The position numbers and the translations under genes were made by a program. Positions 1-8,995 of a DNA stretch of 64,000 nucleotides are shown here, one piece after another. Positions within the stretch are counted from its first letter, which is position 1. The number at the start of each line of letters is the position of its first letter. The notes below the pieces were generated by a model, which saw only the letters and a list, made by a program, of their open reading frames with translations, searched no databases and was not told where the DNA came from. Origin of the DNA: CAMUQR01 sp963516005 (GTDB taxonomy: Bacteria; Patescibacteriota; Saccharimonadia; Saccharimonadales; Saccharimonadaceae); contig CAUPYP010000002.1 of the NCBI GenBank assembly GCA_963516005.1, forward strand, positions 124,001-188,000. The letters run 5' to 3'.

Positions 1-3000
1 TGGAATCATATGATAATCTTGACCAATAGCCCCAATATAATGATTGGATAGATTATCTAAATTAGCATTTTGGCGGATTTTATCACGGATGGTTTGAATA
101 GCTAAATTCGGAATAGCTGGTTGATTACCTGTTTTGGACACTGCCTCAACTTTGAAATCTTCAGTCTTGAGATTGCCTGGCCGAATTTTATTAAAGGCGG
201 TGTCAATATTACCTTGAAGTTTTTTAACTTCCTCGCTATCATTGTAATCGATAATTGCATTTTTATGATCAAGTTTTGGCTGACTAGCATTGGGTTCTGG
301 AGTTTTAGTAACTTGCTTACTAGCATAGTTTAATAAGCCTGAAGTGACTGGGTTACCGGCTTTTTCGGCGATTTTACTTGCAACAAATAATTTATCACTA
401 ATGGATTCGTTGGTGAGATTATGGCTCTGAGCGTTGGCGATAATATTGCCAATTTGACTTCCATCAGCTTTTAACCCACCATAACCAGCTAAGGTGTTCA
501 ATGATACGGTATAAAACTCAGCATCATTAAGAGCGCCGACATTAACTAATTGACGATATTTTTCTTGTTGTGCTGTCGATAGATTCTTATAGCTAGCGCC
601 AGCGAGACTGCCCTGGTCTTCATGAAAAGCTTGTAATAACTCACCGTCATGATTCACAATGCCTTGAAAAGTATTAAATGACTGTGATTGGCGGGTTTGG
701 TTGCGTTTGATTAAATCATAACCAGCGCCGGTGAAAGCACGGTTAAACATCGGGCTTTTGTAGACACCGCGCGCGAATTTACTATTAGCGAGCTTGAGTT
801 TAAGATTATCTTGATTAGCTTTAATCGCCTGGTTAAAACCGCTTTGTTGAGCGGCTTGAAAGCCAGCATTCTTAGCCGAACTATATTGTTTTTTCATGAA
901 ATTATTCAATACTAAGATACCTTTTGTAATGCTCATTAAGACTAATGGTGTGGCAAGCGTGGTTAGCACTGGCAGGGCAAATCCGATTAATTGGATTAAA
1001 TTATCGCCTTCTGAAACGCTAACTAATAATAGTCTTAAGAAGCGTCCACCTCCGTATAAAAAGCCGATCACCGGATAGAGCATGATAACATTAAAGAAGT
1101 TTTTTGACCATGATCGAAAAACGCCTTCAAACCGCGGAATGACATTGGCGAGAATTGCAAATGGCATTAGTAGCACAAAAATCACCACTAAACCATGTCG
1201 CATACTTAGTAGCAAGACAATAAACACTAGCCCGATTAATAAGATAACTAACGCTGGTAATAATAATACCAACCCGCCTAATATCGCCAAAGCTCCTGCT
1301 CCGGTCAGTACGCCAAAGGCAATGCTGGAAACAGAGATATCAACCGAACCACTTAGCTTGATCTGATTAGCTAAATTATCAAATAAATAGAAGAAACCAC
1401 TTCCCGCCAAGTTAGACAAATCAACCGCAATTTGCGCGATAATAAAAGATAAATTAATTAAGAAAATTGCCACAATTAACCGAGGCATCATTTTCTTTAA
1501 ATTATAATTTGACAAGCCAAAATTAGTTATCTGACTGACAATCACCCACATAACAATAATCACCAAGAAAATATTGGATGCGTTGCGGAAAAATGACCAT
1601 GCTTTTTGAAAAATCGGATTATCAAAAATGCTAGATGAGTTTAATTGGAAAAACTCTTGAATATGACTAACGGAACGATCTGCTGCCGCCGAAAGAGTGT
1701 TGGAGGCAGGACAAATCATCCAACGACTTGATTCTAGCTCACCTGTTAATTGAGAACACATATCAGCGGGCTCTTCCTCTGGCAAATTATTTAAATAGCA
1801 ATCTAGTGCGTTGGTTTTACAGAGCACGCGTTGTTTTTCAGTGAGGCTTTTAGAATCGCAGAGACGTTTAAGCCCTGATGGGATTTGCTTGTTGAGTTTA
1901 GCTTCTTGGTTGGATAGGTCTTTTTTTGGTAAGATGCCATCAATCGCTTCCTCCCAAACTGATCGACGAGGTGTGCTAGAAGAAATACCAGAGATGTAAT
2001 CCATACTGGTATCAACTAGTGAACAAATTGCTTTATCTTTTTTAATTAAACCGTCAATAATGATATCATTGAGGGTTTTGGTTGGGTTGGCACGAATCGC
2101 TTGTGTGAGTGGACTATTGCAGAATTGACAATCGCGTGGTGGTCGTGTGCTACGACACTCACGTTTACAGCGGTCAGCGATGCGTTGGAGTTTTTCGGTA
2201 GTGTTAGTGCCATCGATAATTTCCCCGAAGAAGAAGTTATCTTCTTTGGCCATATACAACTTGCGGACTTGACCATGTGGCACAGTTAAATTTGCCATCG
2301 TCAAATGTAGATCGATATTCTCTTTAGTGAAAATGCTTTTAATAAATTTTTCAAGCAACCCAGCATCATGCTCCCATTTTTGGTCAGTACAGTTTTTGGT
2401 CATCGGAACAGTCGCCCCAGTACTGAGAATGCTCTGATTATTACGTCCGAAGATAAATAAAGTCATGATAGCTGATGGCATAATACAAGGACTACGTTTC
2501 GGATCAAACGGATCGTCGCTAAAACTTGAATATTTTAAGAAAAACGGATTATTGCCGTACTGTAAATGTCCGCAAATTGGATTGACTTGGCCATATCGTT
2601 CCATTTCATAACGTTGGTTGTAGACTTCACCTGTTCCGGAAATAGGATCGATACGAGCTGAAATCAGCATATTAACTGTGTATTGAAAATCATATTGACC
2701 TTTGTTTAGAGGTACTAATGAGGCAAGGTTATTTAAAAAACCAGATTTATAAGTGTCGCCATTGACATATTCAAATTTAATAGCTGGTTCACCATCAATC
2801 ACTTCAACCCATGGACTATTTTTAATGGAATTGGCAATTTGAGACCAGATACCACCATGAAAATAAATAGTGTTTTTACCACCAGTAGTTTTATAAATAG
2901 CCTTTGATCCGAAGACGATTTCGCATGATTGATTACGGGACGATCCTACCAAGAAACGTGGTTTACAATAACAGCGTTTGCCGTCGTTACTACAGCTGGC

Positions 3001-3165
3001 TGTGCCGGGTTGACAGTATTTATCAGGGCAGATTGGTGGCTGATCTTTAAACATAAAACAGCCGTTAGCCGATGGTTCAATCGCCTGCGTTGGATACACA
3101 AAAAACAAGTTAGCTAATCCCGCCAACCCCAATAATGCCAGTAGCGCCATCCCCTTTTTAAGCAT
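1..3165 (-). CDS. VirB6/TrbL-like type IV secretion membrane protein, 3' end outside window
   Basis: This open frame runs from an ATG at 3165 to the left edge without a stop, so at least 1,055 residues are present and the C-terminus is missing. It begins with a hydrophobic signal-like segment (MLKKGMALLALLGLAGLANL). About 450 mostly extracytoplasmic, Cys-containing residues follow. A cluster of hydrophobic segments lies at roughly residues 525-760, then a long polar tail. The hydrophobic core is clearly paralogous to the next protein: MPRLIVAIFLINLSF here aligns with LPRLIVGTILVNFSF there. Multi-pass proteins of this kind with large soluble tails are typical of the VirB6/TrbL channel component of type IV secretion systems. 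The family call rests on topology and on the pilin-like neighbours. Substrate and function are unknown. Confidence 0.72.
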   Translation of the reverse strand, partial: MLKKGMALLALLGLAGLANLFFVYPTQAIEPSANGCFMFKDQPPICPDKYCQPGTASCSNDGKRCYCKPRFLVGSSRNQSCEIVFGSKAIYKTTGGKNTIYFHGGIWSQIANSIKNSPWVEVIDGEPAIKFEYVNGDTYKSGFLNNLASLVPLNKGQYDFQYTVNMLISARIDPISGTGEVYNQRYEMERYGQVNPICGHLQYGNNPFFLKYSSFSDDPFDPKRSPCIMPSAIMTLFIFGRNNQSILSTGATVPMTKNCTDQKWEHDAGLLEKFIKSIFTKENIDLHLTMANLTVPHGQVRKLYMAKEDNFFFGEIIDGTNTTEKLQRIADRCKRECRSTRPPRDCQFCNSPLTQAIRANPTKTLNDIIIDGLIKKDKAICSLVDTSMDYISGISSSTPRRSVWEEAIDGILPKKDLSNQEAKLNKQIPSGLKRLCDSKSLTEKQRVLCKTNALDCYLNNLPEEEPADMCSQLTGELESSRWMICPASNTLSAAADRSVSHIQEFFQLNSSSIFDNPIFQKAWSFFRNASNIFLVIIVMWVIVSQITNFGLSNYNLKKMMPRLIVAIFLINLSFIIAQIAVDLSNLAGSGFFYLFDNLANQIKLSGSVDISVSSIAFGVLTGAGALAILGGLVLLLPALVILLIGLVFIVLLLSMRHGLVVIFVLLMPFAILANVIPRFEGVFRSWSKNFFNVIMLYPVIGFLYGGGRFLRLLLVSVSEGDNLIQLIGFALPVLTTLATPLVLMSITKGILVLNNFMKKQYSSAKNAGFQAAQQSGFNQAIKANQDNLKLKLANSKFARGVYKSPMFNRAFTGAGYDLIKRNQTRQSQSFNTFQGIVNHDGELLQAFHEDQGSLAGASYKNLSTAQQEKYRQLVNVGALNDAEFYTVSLNTLAGYGGLKADGSQIGNIIANAQSHNLTNESISDKLFVASKIAEKAGNPVTSGLLNYASKQVTKTPEPNASQPKLDHKNAIIDYNDSEEVKKLQGNIDTAFNKIRPGNLKTEDFKVEAVSKTGNQPAIPNLAIQTIRDKIRQNANLDNLSNHYIGAIGQDYHMIP

Positions 3166-3209
3166 TAGCTATATTATGGAGCAAAAGTTAGTTTTTGGCA
3201 AGATGGGTT

Positions 3210-6002
3210 TTAAGGATTACCGAGCTTTGGAGCGTCGGGTGGACGTTGAATCAAGATACTGTCGTCTTTTTCTTCTTGCTCAGTAAGTATAATATCATTT
3301 TTCATATTGATCATATCTTGATCATTAAAGATGTCTATATTATTTTGCTGAATTAGATTACCAAATTTGATAAGTTGTTTGAAACGCTTTTTCTGTGCAT
3401 CATTGATCTGGCGTGCTCCATTTGGATCGGTTAAAGCGATTTGAACTTCTCTAATATATTTAAATAATTTATCTTTTATTACATCTTTTGCACCAGCTTG
3501 CTTCAGCGACTTATCCAGTTGGCTATTAATAAGATCAAATTTAGCAACGTAAGCTCCTTGATCGTTAAAGCTATCATTTAAGGTATGCAAATTAAGAAAC
3601 GTATTTATTAAGTTGTCAGTCTCATCTTTGTCTTGACGAGCTAAAATATCTGTGCCAAATCGACCTTTCAAAATATTATTAATACGAACGATGTCCATAG
3701 TTTCTTCATTAATTAAACCTTGAATGACTAAATCTGGTGTGACGTTACCGAATGCAGTCGCCACTGAGCCATATCCATTGTCGTTTAGACCCTTAGCGAT
3801 AATTGTGGCAAATTTTGCGTATTCACCATCTACTATCTCGCCTTGATTATTATAGAATTTTCCAGTTTTGGTGATGTATTTTTCGAGTTTATCAACTCGC
3901 TTGGTGTTAATAATCATACGCAAGGCAGCTTCGCGGATAGATTCATCGTTACTGTCGAATTGATAGGTTTCACCACCAGCATTCGTACCAGTAACAGTAG
4001 TGCCTGGATTTTCAAAAAGATTGATGGCTTGATCTAAGGATACATTGTAATGACGAAATGCGGTATCAATATTTTGCATAGTTTCATTATGTTCTTTAGA
4101 GGCGGCACCAATCAGTTCACTAACAATGTAGGCTTCACTACTATCTTTGCCATCAAAATAACCAGTGCTAGCCGTGCGCACGGTTTTTCTCTTGCCTTGA
4201 ATATCAATTTCAATATTTTTATTAAGAACTTTATTAAAATTCATAGCTTCAGCAGCTTTGGACATTTTTTCGGATTTTTCTTGGATTTTATTACGTAGAG
4301 CGATTTTGGCTAGATCACGCTCCAAATTATTGTAACCCGCCAATCCTTGCTTTTCACCATTTTCAGCAATTTTAGACTCAGCTTCAGCTTGAAAACGGTG
4401 CATAGTATCATTCAGGGTAGATTGTGAATATGTATTTAATAAATTACTGTATGATTCCATAGTGCGTAATGTCTTGGCATTCTCGGATGTCGACTCGGCT
4501 TTCCAAAGTGTGTGTTTGGCATCGCGTTGGGTGTTATAATACTTGGTTTTTTCTTCTGACATACGCTTATGTCTATCTAGCGCTTGAGATAATCTGCGTG
4601 GCACTTCCCAAGTGCGGGTTTGTTCAGCGAGATATTGAGCGCGGTTTTCGGCTTTTTTGCGGTCGAAGTAGCCAGTGCTGGTTCGGCGAATCGGATCAAA
4701 TATCGTCTTATTTAGACCATCACCGAGCTGACTGAGTAGAGTGTTGCTGTCTTTGACTAATTTTGGCAGAATTAGGAATGGAATAATTTGAACAATCATA
4801 CCGAGTAATAAGATAATTGCGTCGCTGGCTTCTTTAATAATAATCCAGCCAGCTAGTTGAGCTCCGCCATAAATCACTGAAAAAATTGGGAAAATAAACA
4901 GCAGTTTCTTCAGTAATTCCAGCCATTTACGGAAATAAATCTCGGTATTAGGCATTAAATTAGCCACAAATGCCAGTGGTGAGATAATAATCAAAGTTAG
5001 AATCAGTGCCTGACGTCCGGCCAAGATAATCACTGTGACGATCAGAGTGATCGCCGCACCAACAATTGCTGCGAAGAGTGTTAATAGAATGCCTGGTAGC
5101 CCACCAAATGCAAAACTAGCCGCCATTGCACCAGAGACGGCAATTGCTCCGCCTGCTAGCGCTTGGGTGGTCATTTCATACCACGAGATTTGCGCATTTG
5201 GTCCGCCGTTGAGAGCTTGAGTCTGAATACTGCGGAACAAATCAGCAATCGAGCCACCAAAAATATTAGTCAAATCAATAGCAATTACACAGATATAAAA
5301 CGAAAAGTTAACTAAAATCGTGCCGACAATCAGGCGTGGTAGGGTTTTCTTGATGCTGTAGTTGGTGACGCCATAGCTCGTGATATACGAAATAATCATG
5401 ATCAAAAACGTAATAATAAACAAAATATTAGCGATATTTCGCATGATCACCCATGATTGCATCAGCGTGGAGTTTTTATCGGTACTAATACGTTTAACGG
5501 TCATATATTTATCGATGATGTCTTTCATTTTGTCCATTTCTTTAGAAATGGCTTTCATCATTGGACAGACAATCCAGCCGATGCCGTCGATTTGACAGGA
5601 GTTTTGGCTGTCAGTTGATTGACCGTTACTACCATCGGCGCTATTGAGGCTGACAGTTTGCTGGTTCTGTGGGTTACTGTAATGATTATCTTGAACGTCA
5701 TAGACTGAATAGCTAGCGTTTTTAGCTTGTTTGGCATCACCATTAAACACTAAGACGTGCGCCTTATCCCCTTCTTTGCTGACGTAAAAGGTTTTACCGG
5801 AGTTGTCTTGAATAGTTTGTTTAGAAAAAGTGCGGTTATTATAAACAATATCCTCACCTTTCCAGCTGAAGTTATCTTGAGCAGAAGCTGGCGTCATCAG
5901 GAACGATAGGCTTAGCAAGACGGAGACAATACTGAATAAGACCGCTTTTGCGGATATCTGTGCCCACCACAAAAACCTTATCTTATATTTCTCCCACATC
6001 AT
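3210..6002 (-). CDS. VirB6/TrbL-like type IV secretion membrane protein, second paralog
   Basis: A protein of about 930 residues. The frame could begin at a TTG at 6020, but a consensus -10 (6009-6014) lies between that TTG and the tandem ATGs at 6002/5999, so an ATG start is preferred. An N-terminal signal segment ends near an ASAQ motif. A lumenal or extracellular stretch with two Cys follows, then 5-7 hydrophobic segments at about residues 185-415, and a charged, partly coiled tail of about 500 residues. It parallels the larger protein downstream (ends at 3165), with a 44-base gap between them, so the two probably form one transcript. The role is inferred to be an inner-membrane channel subunit of a type IV secretion-like machine whose ATPases are not in this window. 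Confidence 0.72.
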   Translation of the reverse strand: MMWEKYKIRFLWWAQISAKAVLFSIVSVLLSLSFLMTPASAQDNFSWKGEDIVYNNRTFSKQTIQDNSGKTFYVSKEGDKAHVLVFNGDAKQAKNASYSVYDVQDNHYSNPQNQQTVSLNSADGSNGQSTDSQNSCQIDGIGWIVCPMMKAISKEMDKMKDIIDKYMTVKRISTDKNSTLMQSWVIMRNIANILFIITFLIMIISYITSYGVTNYSIKKTLPRLIVGTILVNFSFYICVIAIDLTNIFGGSIADLFRSIQTQALNGGPNAQISWYEMTTQALAGGAIAVSGAMAASFAFGGLPGILLTLFAAIVGAAITLIVTVIILAGRQALILTLIIISPLAFVANLMPNTEIYFRKWLELLKKLLFIFPIFSVIYGGAQLAGWIIIKEASDAIILLLGMIVQIIPFLILPKLVKDSNTLLSQLGDGLNKTIFDPIRRTSTGYFDRKKAENRAQYLAEQTRTWEVPRRLSQALDRHKRMSEEKTKYYNTQRDAKHTLWKAESTSENAKTLRTMESYSNLLNTYSQSTLNDTMHRFQAEAESKIAENGEKQGLAGYNNLERDLAKIALRNKIQEKSEKMSKAAEAMNFNKVLNKNIEIDIQGKRKTVRTASTGYFDGKDSSEAYIVSELIGAASKEHNETMQNIDTAFRHYNVSLDQAINLFENPGTTVTGTNAGGETYQFDSNDESIREAALRMIINTKRVDKLEKYITKTGKFYNNQGEIVDGEYAKFATIIAKGLNDNGYGSVATAFGNVTPDLVIQGLINEETMDIVRINNILKGRFGTDILARQDKDETDNLINTFLNLHTLNDSFNDQGAYVAKFDLINSQLDKSLKQAGAKDVIKDKLFKYIREVQIALTDPNGARQINDAQKKRFKQLIKFGNLIQQNNIDIFNDQDMINMKNDIILTEQEEKDDSILIQRPPDAPKLGNP

Positions 6003-6008
6003 TTCGCG

Positions 6009-6037
6009 ATTATACCACAAACATTAAAAAAAATCAA
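6009..6037 (-). promoter_or_regulatory. Sigma-70-like promoter, TTGATT-17-TATAAT
   Basis: On the minus strand the -35 TTGATT (6037-6032) is 17 bases from the -10 TATAAT (6014-6009). Only CGCGAA separates the -10 from the ATG at 6002, so transcription should begin at or next to the start codon of the second VirB6-like gene. Confidence 0.75.
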
Positions 6038-6095
6038 CTGTTATAATGCTTTTTATGCTTTTAGAAAAATCATAAGCATAAATGCGTGGAATGAC

Positions 6096-6124
6096 TTGCC
6101 AAAAAGTTTTTTATATTATATTAT
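6096..6124 (+). promoter_or_regulatory. Promoter of the pilin-like array, TTGCCA-17-TATTAT
   Basis: TTGCCA at 6096-6101 and TATTAT at 6119-6124 are separated by 17 bases. Start sites expected near 6131 leave about five bases before the ATG at 6136. This disfavours the longer frame opening at 6082. Confidence 0.55.
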
Positions 6125-6135
6125 TTATGGTAATT

Positions 6136-6669
6136 ATGAAGCATAAAAAATCTTTATTACTATTTGCCATACTGACTGTTGCTGGCTGTGGTAGCTTGAT
6201 TCTCTCTAATTTAGTAAATGCAGCACCACAAAAAGCCGAAAAAGCGCCTGAATCGGGTGCTAATAAAACAACCACTCCAGCAAAAAAAGCTCCAGGCAAT
6301 CAACAAAATCAAAATAACTCTAATGCCAATAATAATTCATCTGAAGAGAAGAAGACGAACTCTCCAACTGGTTCTAAGGGCAATAACGGTTGTGGTACAG
6401 ACACTAGCATTATTAAGTGCGATCCAGGTAGTGACGAAAATCCAATTATTAACCTCTTACAGCAAGCTGTGAAAGTATTGTATGGTGTAATTGGTGTGCT
6501 GGCCGTAGTGGTGATTATGGTTGCTGGTGTGATTTATGGCACCGCTGGTGATCGTGAAGATCGAGTTAAACTCGCTAAAACCATGATTACTAACACTGTC
6601 ATTGGTATTTTGCTTTATGTGTTTATGACAGTGATTCTTAACTTCTTAGTCCCAGGAGGTGTCTTCTAA
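6136..6669 (+). CDS. VirB2/TrbC-like pilin family membrane protein 1
   Basis: A 177-residue protein when started at the ATG at 6136, just after the promoter. The N-terminus is a signal segment (MKHKKSLLLFAILTVAGC), whose VAGC could be a lipobox with Cys18. An alternative signal peptidase site is VNA-AP. A low-complexity Asn/Lys/Pro linker follows, then a short Cys pair and two membrane segments. The loop TAGDREDRVKLAKTMI between the membrane segments is the family signature shared by all six neighbours (SAG/TAG, then K..AK.TI). VirB2/TrbC subunits are small two-TM proteins polymerised into conjugative pili. Whether these form a pilus or only membrane subunits cannot be told. It is translationally coupled to the next gene by a TAATG overlap. 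Confidence 0.68.
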   Translation: MKHKKSLLLFAILTVAGCGSLILSNLVNAAPQKAEKAPESGANKTTTPAKKAPGNQQNQNNSNANNNSSEEKKTNSPTGSKGNNGCGTDTSIIKCDPGSDENPIINLLQQAVKVLYGVIGVLAVVVIMVAGVIYGTAGDREDRVKLAKTMITNTVIGILLYVFMTVILNFLVPGGVF

Positions 6670-7115
6670 TGAAAAAACTTACGCAATTTGTATTAATTTT
6701 AGCGCTGACGGTGTTTGGTAGTTTGACTTTAATTCAGCAGCCGGCTTCGGCGGATAATGGTAAGTCATCGTGTAAAACCACTTCGGATTTTCTAGGTATC
6801 CCGACCTGGTATCGTAATTTAGTTGATGGCAATTGTGAAGTGGTTTGGCCGGAAGGTGGTGCTGGCGATGCTAATGGCATCCAGCGCTTTATCGTAATTA
6901 TTGCATTAAATATTACTGATATGGTGGCGCGAATTGCTGGTGTGGTGACGGTTGGATTTATTATTGTTGGTGGGTTTAAATATATGCTAGCTCAAGGTGA
7001 TTCCGGACAAGTTGTCGCTGCTAAAAAAACCATCACCAATGCAATTATCGGCTTGGTGATTGCCGCTTCATCAGTTGGTATCGTGAGTCTAGTGATGGGA
7101 TTTTTCGTGAAATAA
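6669..7115 (+). CDS. VirB2/TrbC-like pilin family membrane protein 2
   Basis: A 148-residue exported protein with a clear signal peptide ending near PASA-DN. A short extracytoplasmic domain with two Cys residues (SSCK and GNCE) follows, then two membrane spans flanking the loop AQGDSGQVVAAKKTI. Its ATG overlaps the stop of the preceding gene, so the two are coupled. The Cys pair and the Trp/Tyr-rich segment (GIPTWYRNLVDG) distinguish it from the shorter neighbours. It is probably a subunit of the same membrane or pilus assembly; this is inferred from the shared two-TM signature and gene order. Confidence 0.68.
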   Translation: MKKLTQFVLILALTVFGSLTLIQQPASADNGKSSCKTTSDFLGIPTWYRNLVDGNCEVVWPEGGAGDANGIQRFIVIIALNITDMVARIAGVVTVGFIIVGGFKYMLAQGDSGQVVAAKKTITNAIIGLVIAASSVGIVSLVMGFFVK

Positions 7116-7124
7116 GGAGAAAAT

Positions 7125-7412
7125 ATGAAACAAATAATGGTAAATTTATCCGAAATAGCCAGTAAGGTTAAAATCGATCCCCCACCAGTCGGTGCACCAA
7201 GTTTAAATATTGGTTTGAATCGTGTGTTTTTTTGGGCGGGCGTAATCGCTGTGATAGTAATTGTGATTGCTGGTTTTCGCTATATCACCTCAGCTGGCAG
7301 TCCTGATAAAGCTAAGCAAGCTCGTAATACTATCGTCTATACGGTCATTGGTTTGTTAATTATTCTCTTTTCATTCGCAATTGTTAATCTTGTATCGGGA
7401 GTGTTGAAGTAA
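7125..7412 (+). CDS. VirB2/TrbC-like pilin family membrane protein 3 (minimal)
   Basis: At 95 residues this is the smallest member of the array. It has an SD (AGGAG) seven bases before the ATG. No signal peptide is obvious. A short amphipathic N-terminus with a Pro run (DPPPVGAPS) leads straight into the two-TM unit, with loop SAGSPDKAKQARNTI. It therefore looks like the bare core of the family without an extracytoplasmic extension. It lies nine bases after the preceding gene and overlaps the next start by TAATG, consistent with one polycistronic message. Confidence 0.66.
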   Translation: MKQIMVNLSEIASKVKIDPPPVGAPSLNIGLNRVFFWAGVIAVIVIVIAGFRYITSAGSPDKAKQARNTIVYTVIGLLIILFSFAIVNLVSGVLK

Positions 7413-7897
7413 TGTTGAAGAAAGTTAGTCAAATTTTAGCATCAGTCGTGTTGGTGATTGGTGTTGGTGGTGTTTTAAATGCTTCGATAAGCTGGCATCA
7501 GGTGCATGCTGAAGAAGATAATTCCAGCTCAAGCAATGATACTTCATCAGACCAATCAAAAGATAATAATAACGGAAGCGGATCTGGTAATGGTACCTCT
7601 TCGTCAGTTAACCCGCTAGGCGATGCTTGCAAATATAATAAAGACGCAGCGATCTGTAAAGGTGAACAAAAGCCATTAGCACAAACCATCACTGACATTG
7701 TCAAATTCGTAGTTGGTTTTCTAGGTGTAATCGCCGTGATCGTTATTATCTGGGCTGGCTGGACATATGTCACCTCCGCTGGAGCATCTGATAAGGTGAT
7801 GTTGGCTAAACGAACGATTTTATATGCTATTATTGGCTTGGTGGTGACGATTATGGCCGGCGCAATTGTCGCTTTTGTGGTGAATACCTTTAAATAA
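7412..7897 (+). CDS. VirB2/TrbC-like pilin family membrane protein 4
   Basis: A 161-residue protein with an N-terminal signal segment (cleavage probably near VHA-EE). A Ser/Asp/Asn/Gly low-complexity linker of about 40 residues and a Cys pair (DACKYNKDAAIC) follow, then the two-TM module with loop SAGASDKVMLAKRTI. The linker plus Cys-pair layout resembles member 1, suggesting alternating long and short forms within the array. The start codon is embedded in the stop region of member 3. The family assignment comes from the loop signature. The functional role is inferred. Confidence 0.68.
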   Translation: MLKKVSQILASVVLVIGVGGVLNASISWHQVHAEEDNSSSSNDTSSDQSKDNNNGSGSGNGTSSSVNPLGDACKYNKDAAICKGEQKPLAQTITDIVKFVVGFLGVIAVIVIIWAGWTYVTSAGASDKVMLAKRTILYAIIGLVVTIMAGAIVAFVVNTFK

Positions 7898-7914
7898 AAG
7901 AAGAAAGGAATAAA

Positions 7915-8433
7915 ATGAAGCAAAAAATATTAATTGGACTTATTGCACTATTCTCAGTGATGGGATTGGTGAGTGCGGTCGCGCAACCGGCGATGGCTAA
8001 CGGTTTTGGTGATGAAATTAACAAGGGTCTGGAGCAAGTTGGAGGTAAACAAACAGCCAATGCTAATGATGTTATCAAAACTATTATCAATGCCCTGCTC
8101 TTCTTCATCGGTGTGGTAGCAGTGATTATGATTATCTGGGCAGGTATCCAATATACTACTTCAGCTGGTGATTCTAGTAAGGTCGCTACTGCGAAAAATA
8201 CAATTGTCTATGCGGTGATTGGTCTAATTGTGGCAATTTTCGCTTATGCAATTGTCAACTTCGTAGTCTCGACCTTTAATAGCGGTGGAGGTGGTGGTAA
8301 TAGTAATACTTCTAATACCAACAATAGCGGAAATAGTCAAAATAATAGTGGTTCAAGTGGTAATTCCGGTTCAGGTAACAATTCAGGTAGTGGTAATACC
8401 GGCGGAGGCTCTTCTCAAACCTCCAAGAATTAA
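7915..8433 (+). CDS. VirB2/TrbC-like pilin family membrane protein 5 with Ser/Asn/Gly tail
   Basis: A 172-residue protein with SD AAAGGAA before the ATG. The signal peptide ends at AMA-NG. A 30-residue mature N-terminus leads to the two-TM unit with loop SAGDSSKVATAKNTI. It then carries a 50-residue tail made almost entirely of Gly, Ser and Asn, unlike its neighbours. With both spans crossing once each way, N-terminus and tail would be on the same (outer) face, so the tail could be a flexible surface-exposed spacer. The following member has its own promoter, so this is probably the last gene of the first transcript. Confidence 0.67.
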   Translation: MKQKILIGLIALFSVMGLVSAVAQPAMANGFGDEINKGLEQVGGKQTANANDVIKTIINALLFFIGVVAVIMIIWAGIQYTTSAGDSSKVATAKNTIVYAVIGLIVAIFAYAIVNFVVSTFNSGGGGGNSNTSNTNNSGNSQNNSGSSGNSGSGNNSGSGNTGGGSSQTSKN

Positions 8434-8445
8434 GCCTGAAAACAT

Positions 8446-8474
8446 TTTACATTTCGTAATGAATATGGTATGAT
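8446..8474 (+). promoter_or_regulatory. Promoter TTTACA-17-TATGAT (extended -10) for pilin-like protein 6
   Basis: TTTACA at 8446-8451, a 17-base spacer and TATGAT at 8469-8474 preceded by TG form a good sigma-70-like promoter between members 5 and 6. It gives a leader of about 35 bases ending in an SD (AAAGGAA). Confidence 0.7.
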
Positions 8475-8514
8475 TTAAACAGATTAAAAACAACTAAAAA
8501 GTAAAGGAATTTCA

Positions 8515-8913
8515 ATGAAGAAAAAATTACAATTATTTGCTGCTACTGCGCTGATGATGTTTGGTTTGGCAGGTGCAATGTTGCAACCAGCTTATGCTGA
8601 TTGTCAACCTGGACAAGGTGGTGTTGCTGGTGGTGTGGGCTGTGCTGGAGAAGGAACTACTCAACCTAAATCCTTGTTTGGAACTGGTGGTATTTTTACT
8701 CAGGTGATTAACTTTCTATTGTTCTTTGTGGGTGTAGTTAGCGTGATTATGATTATCTACGGTGGTATCCAATATACCACTTCAGCTGGTGATTCTGGTA
8801 AAGTGACTAGTGCTAAAAACACTATTCTGTATGCTATCGTTGGTTTGATTGTATCAATTTTGGCTTATGCAATTGTTAACTTTGTTACAACTACATTTCT
8901 TACTCAACAATAA
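8515..8913 (+). CDS. VirB2/TrbC-like pilin family membrane protein 6
   Basis: A 132-residue protein with SD AAAGGAA eight bases before the ATG and its own promoter. The signal peptide ends at AYA-DC, so the mature protein begins close to a Cys. A Gly-rich segment with a second Cys (GGVGCAG) is followed by the two membrane spans and loop SAGDSGKVTSAKNTI. This loop and second span are nearly identical to member 5, implying a recent duplication. Independent transcription with an SD-bearing leader suggests it is made at a different level from members 1-5. It could be the main structural subunit; that is inference. Confidence 0.68.
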   Translation: MKKKLQLFAATALMMFGLAGAMLQPAYADCQPGQGGVAGGVGCAGEGTTQPKSLFGTGGIFTQVINFLLFFVGVVSVIMIIYGGIQYTTSAGDSGKVTSAKNTILYAIVGLIVSILAYAIVNFVTTTFLTQQ

Positions 8914-8926
8914 ATTATCCTTATCA

Positions 8927-8957
8927 ATAAATCCCCTAGCCTGGCTCGGGGATTTAT
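8927..8957 (+). terminator. Hairpin terminator after the pilin-like array
   Basis: ATAAATCCCC (8927-8936) pairs with GGGGATTTAT (8948-8957) around an 11-base loop. The T-tract is short. Confidence 0.6.
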
Positions 8958-8995
8958 GTTTGTGCTAATAAAAAGTCAGAATTATTAATCAATAT

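Noticed and set aside
896..1366. Plus-strand frames of 60 and 94 codons inside the first VirB6-like gene
   Set aside because: They are antisense shadows of a continuous minus-strand frame with clear membrane segments.
6082..6135. An 18-codon N-terminal extension of pilin-like protein 1
   Set aside because: It contains the predicted -35 and -10. The signal peptide starts properly at the ATG at 6136.
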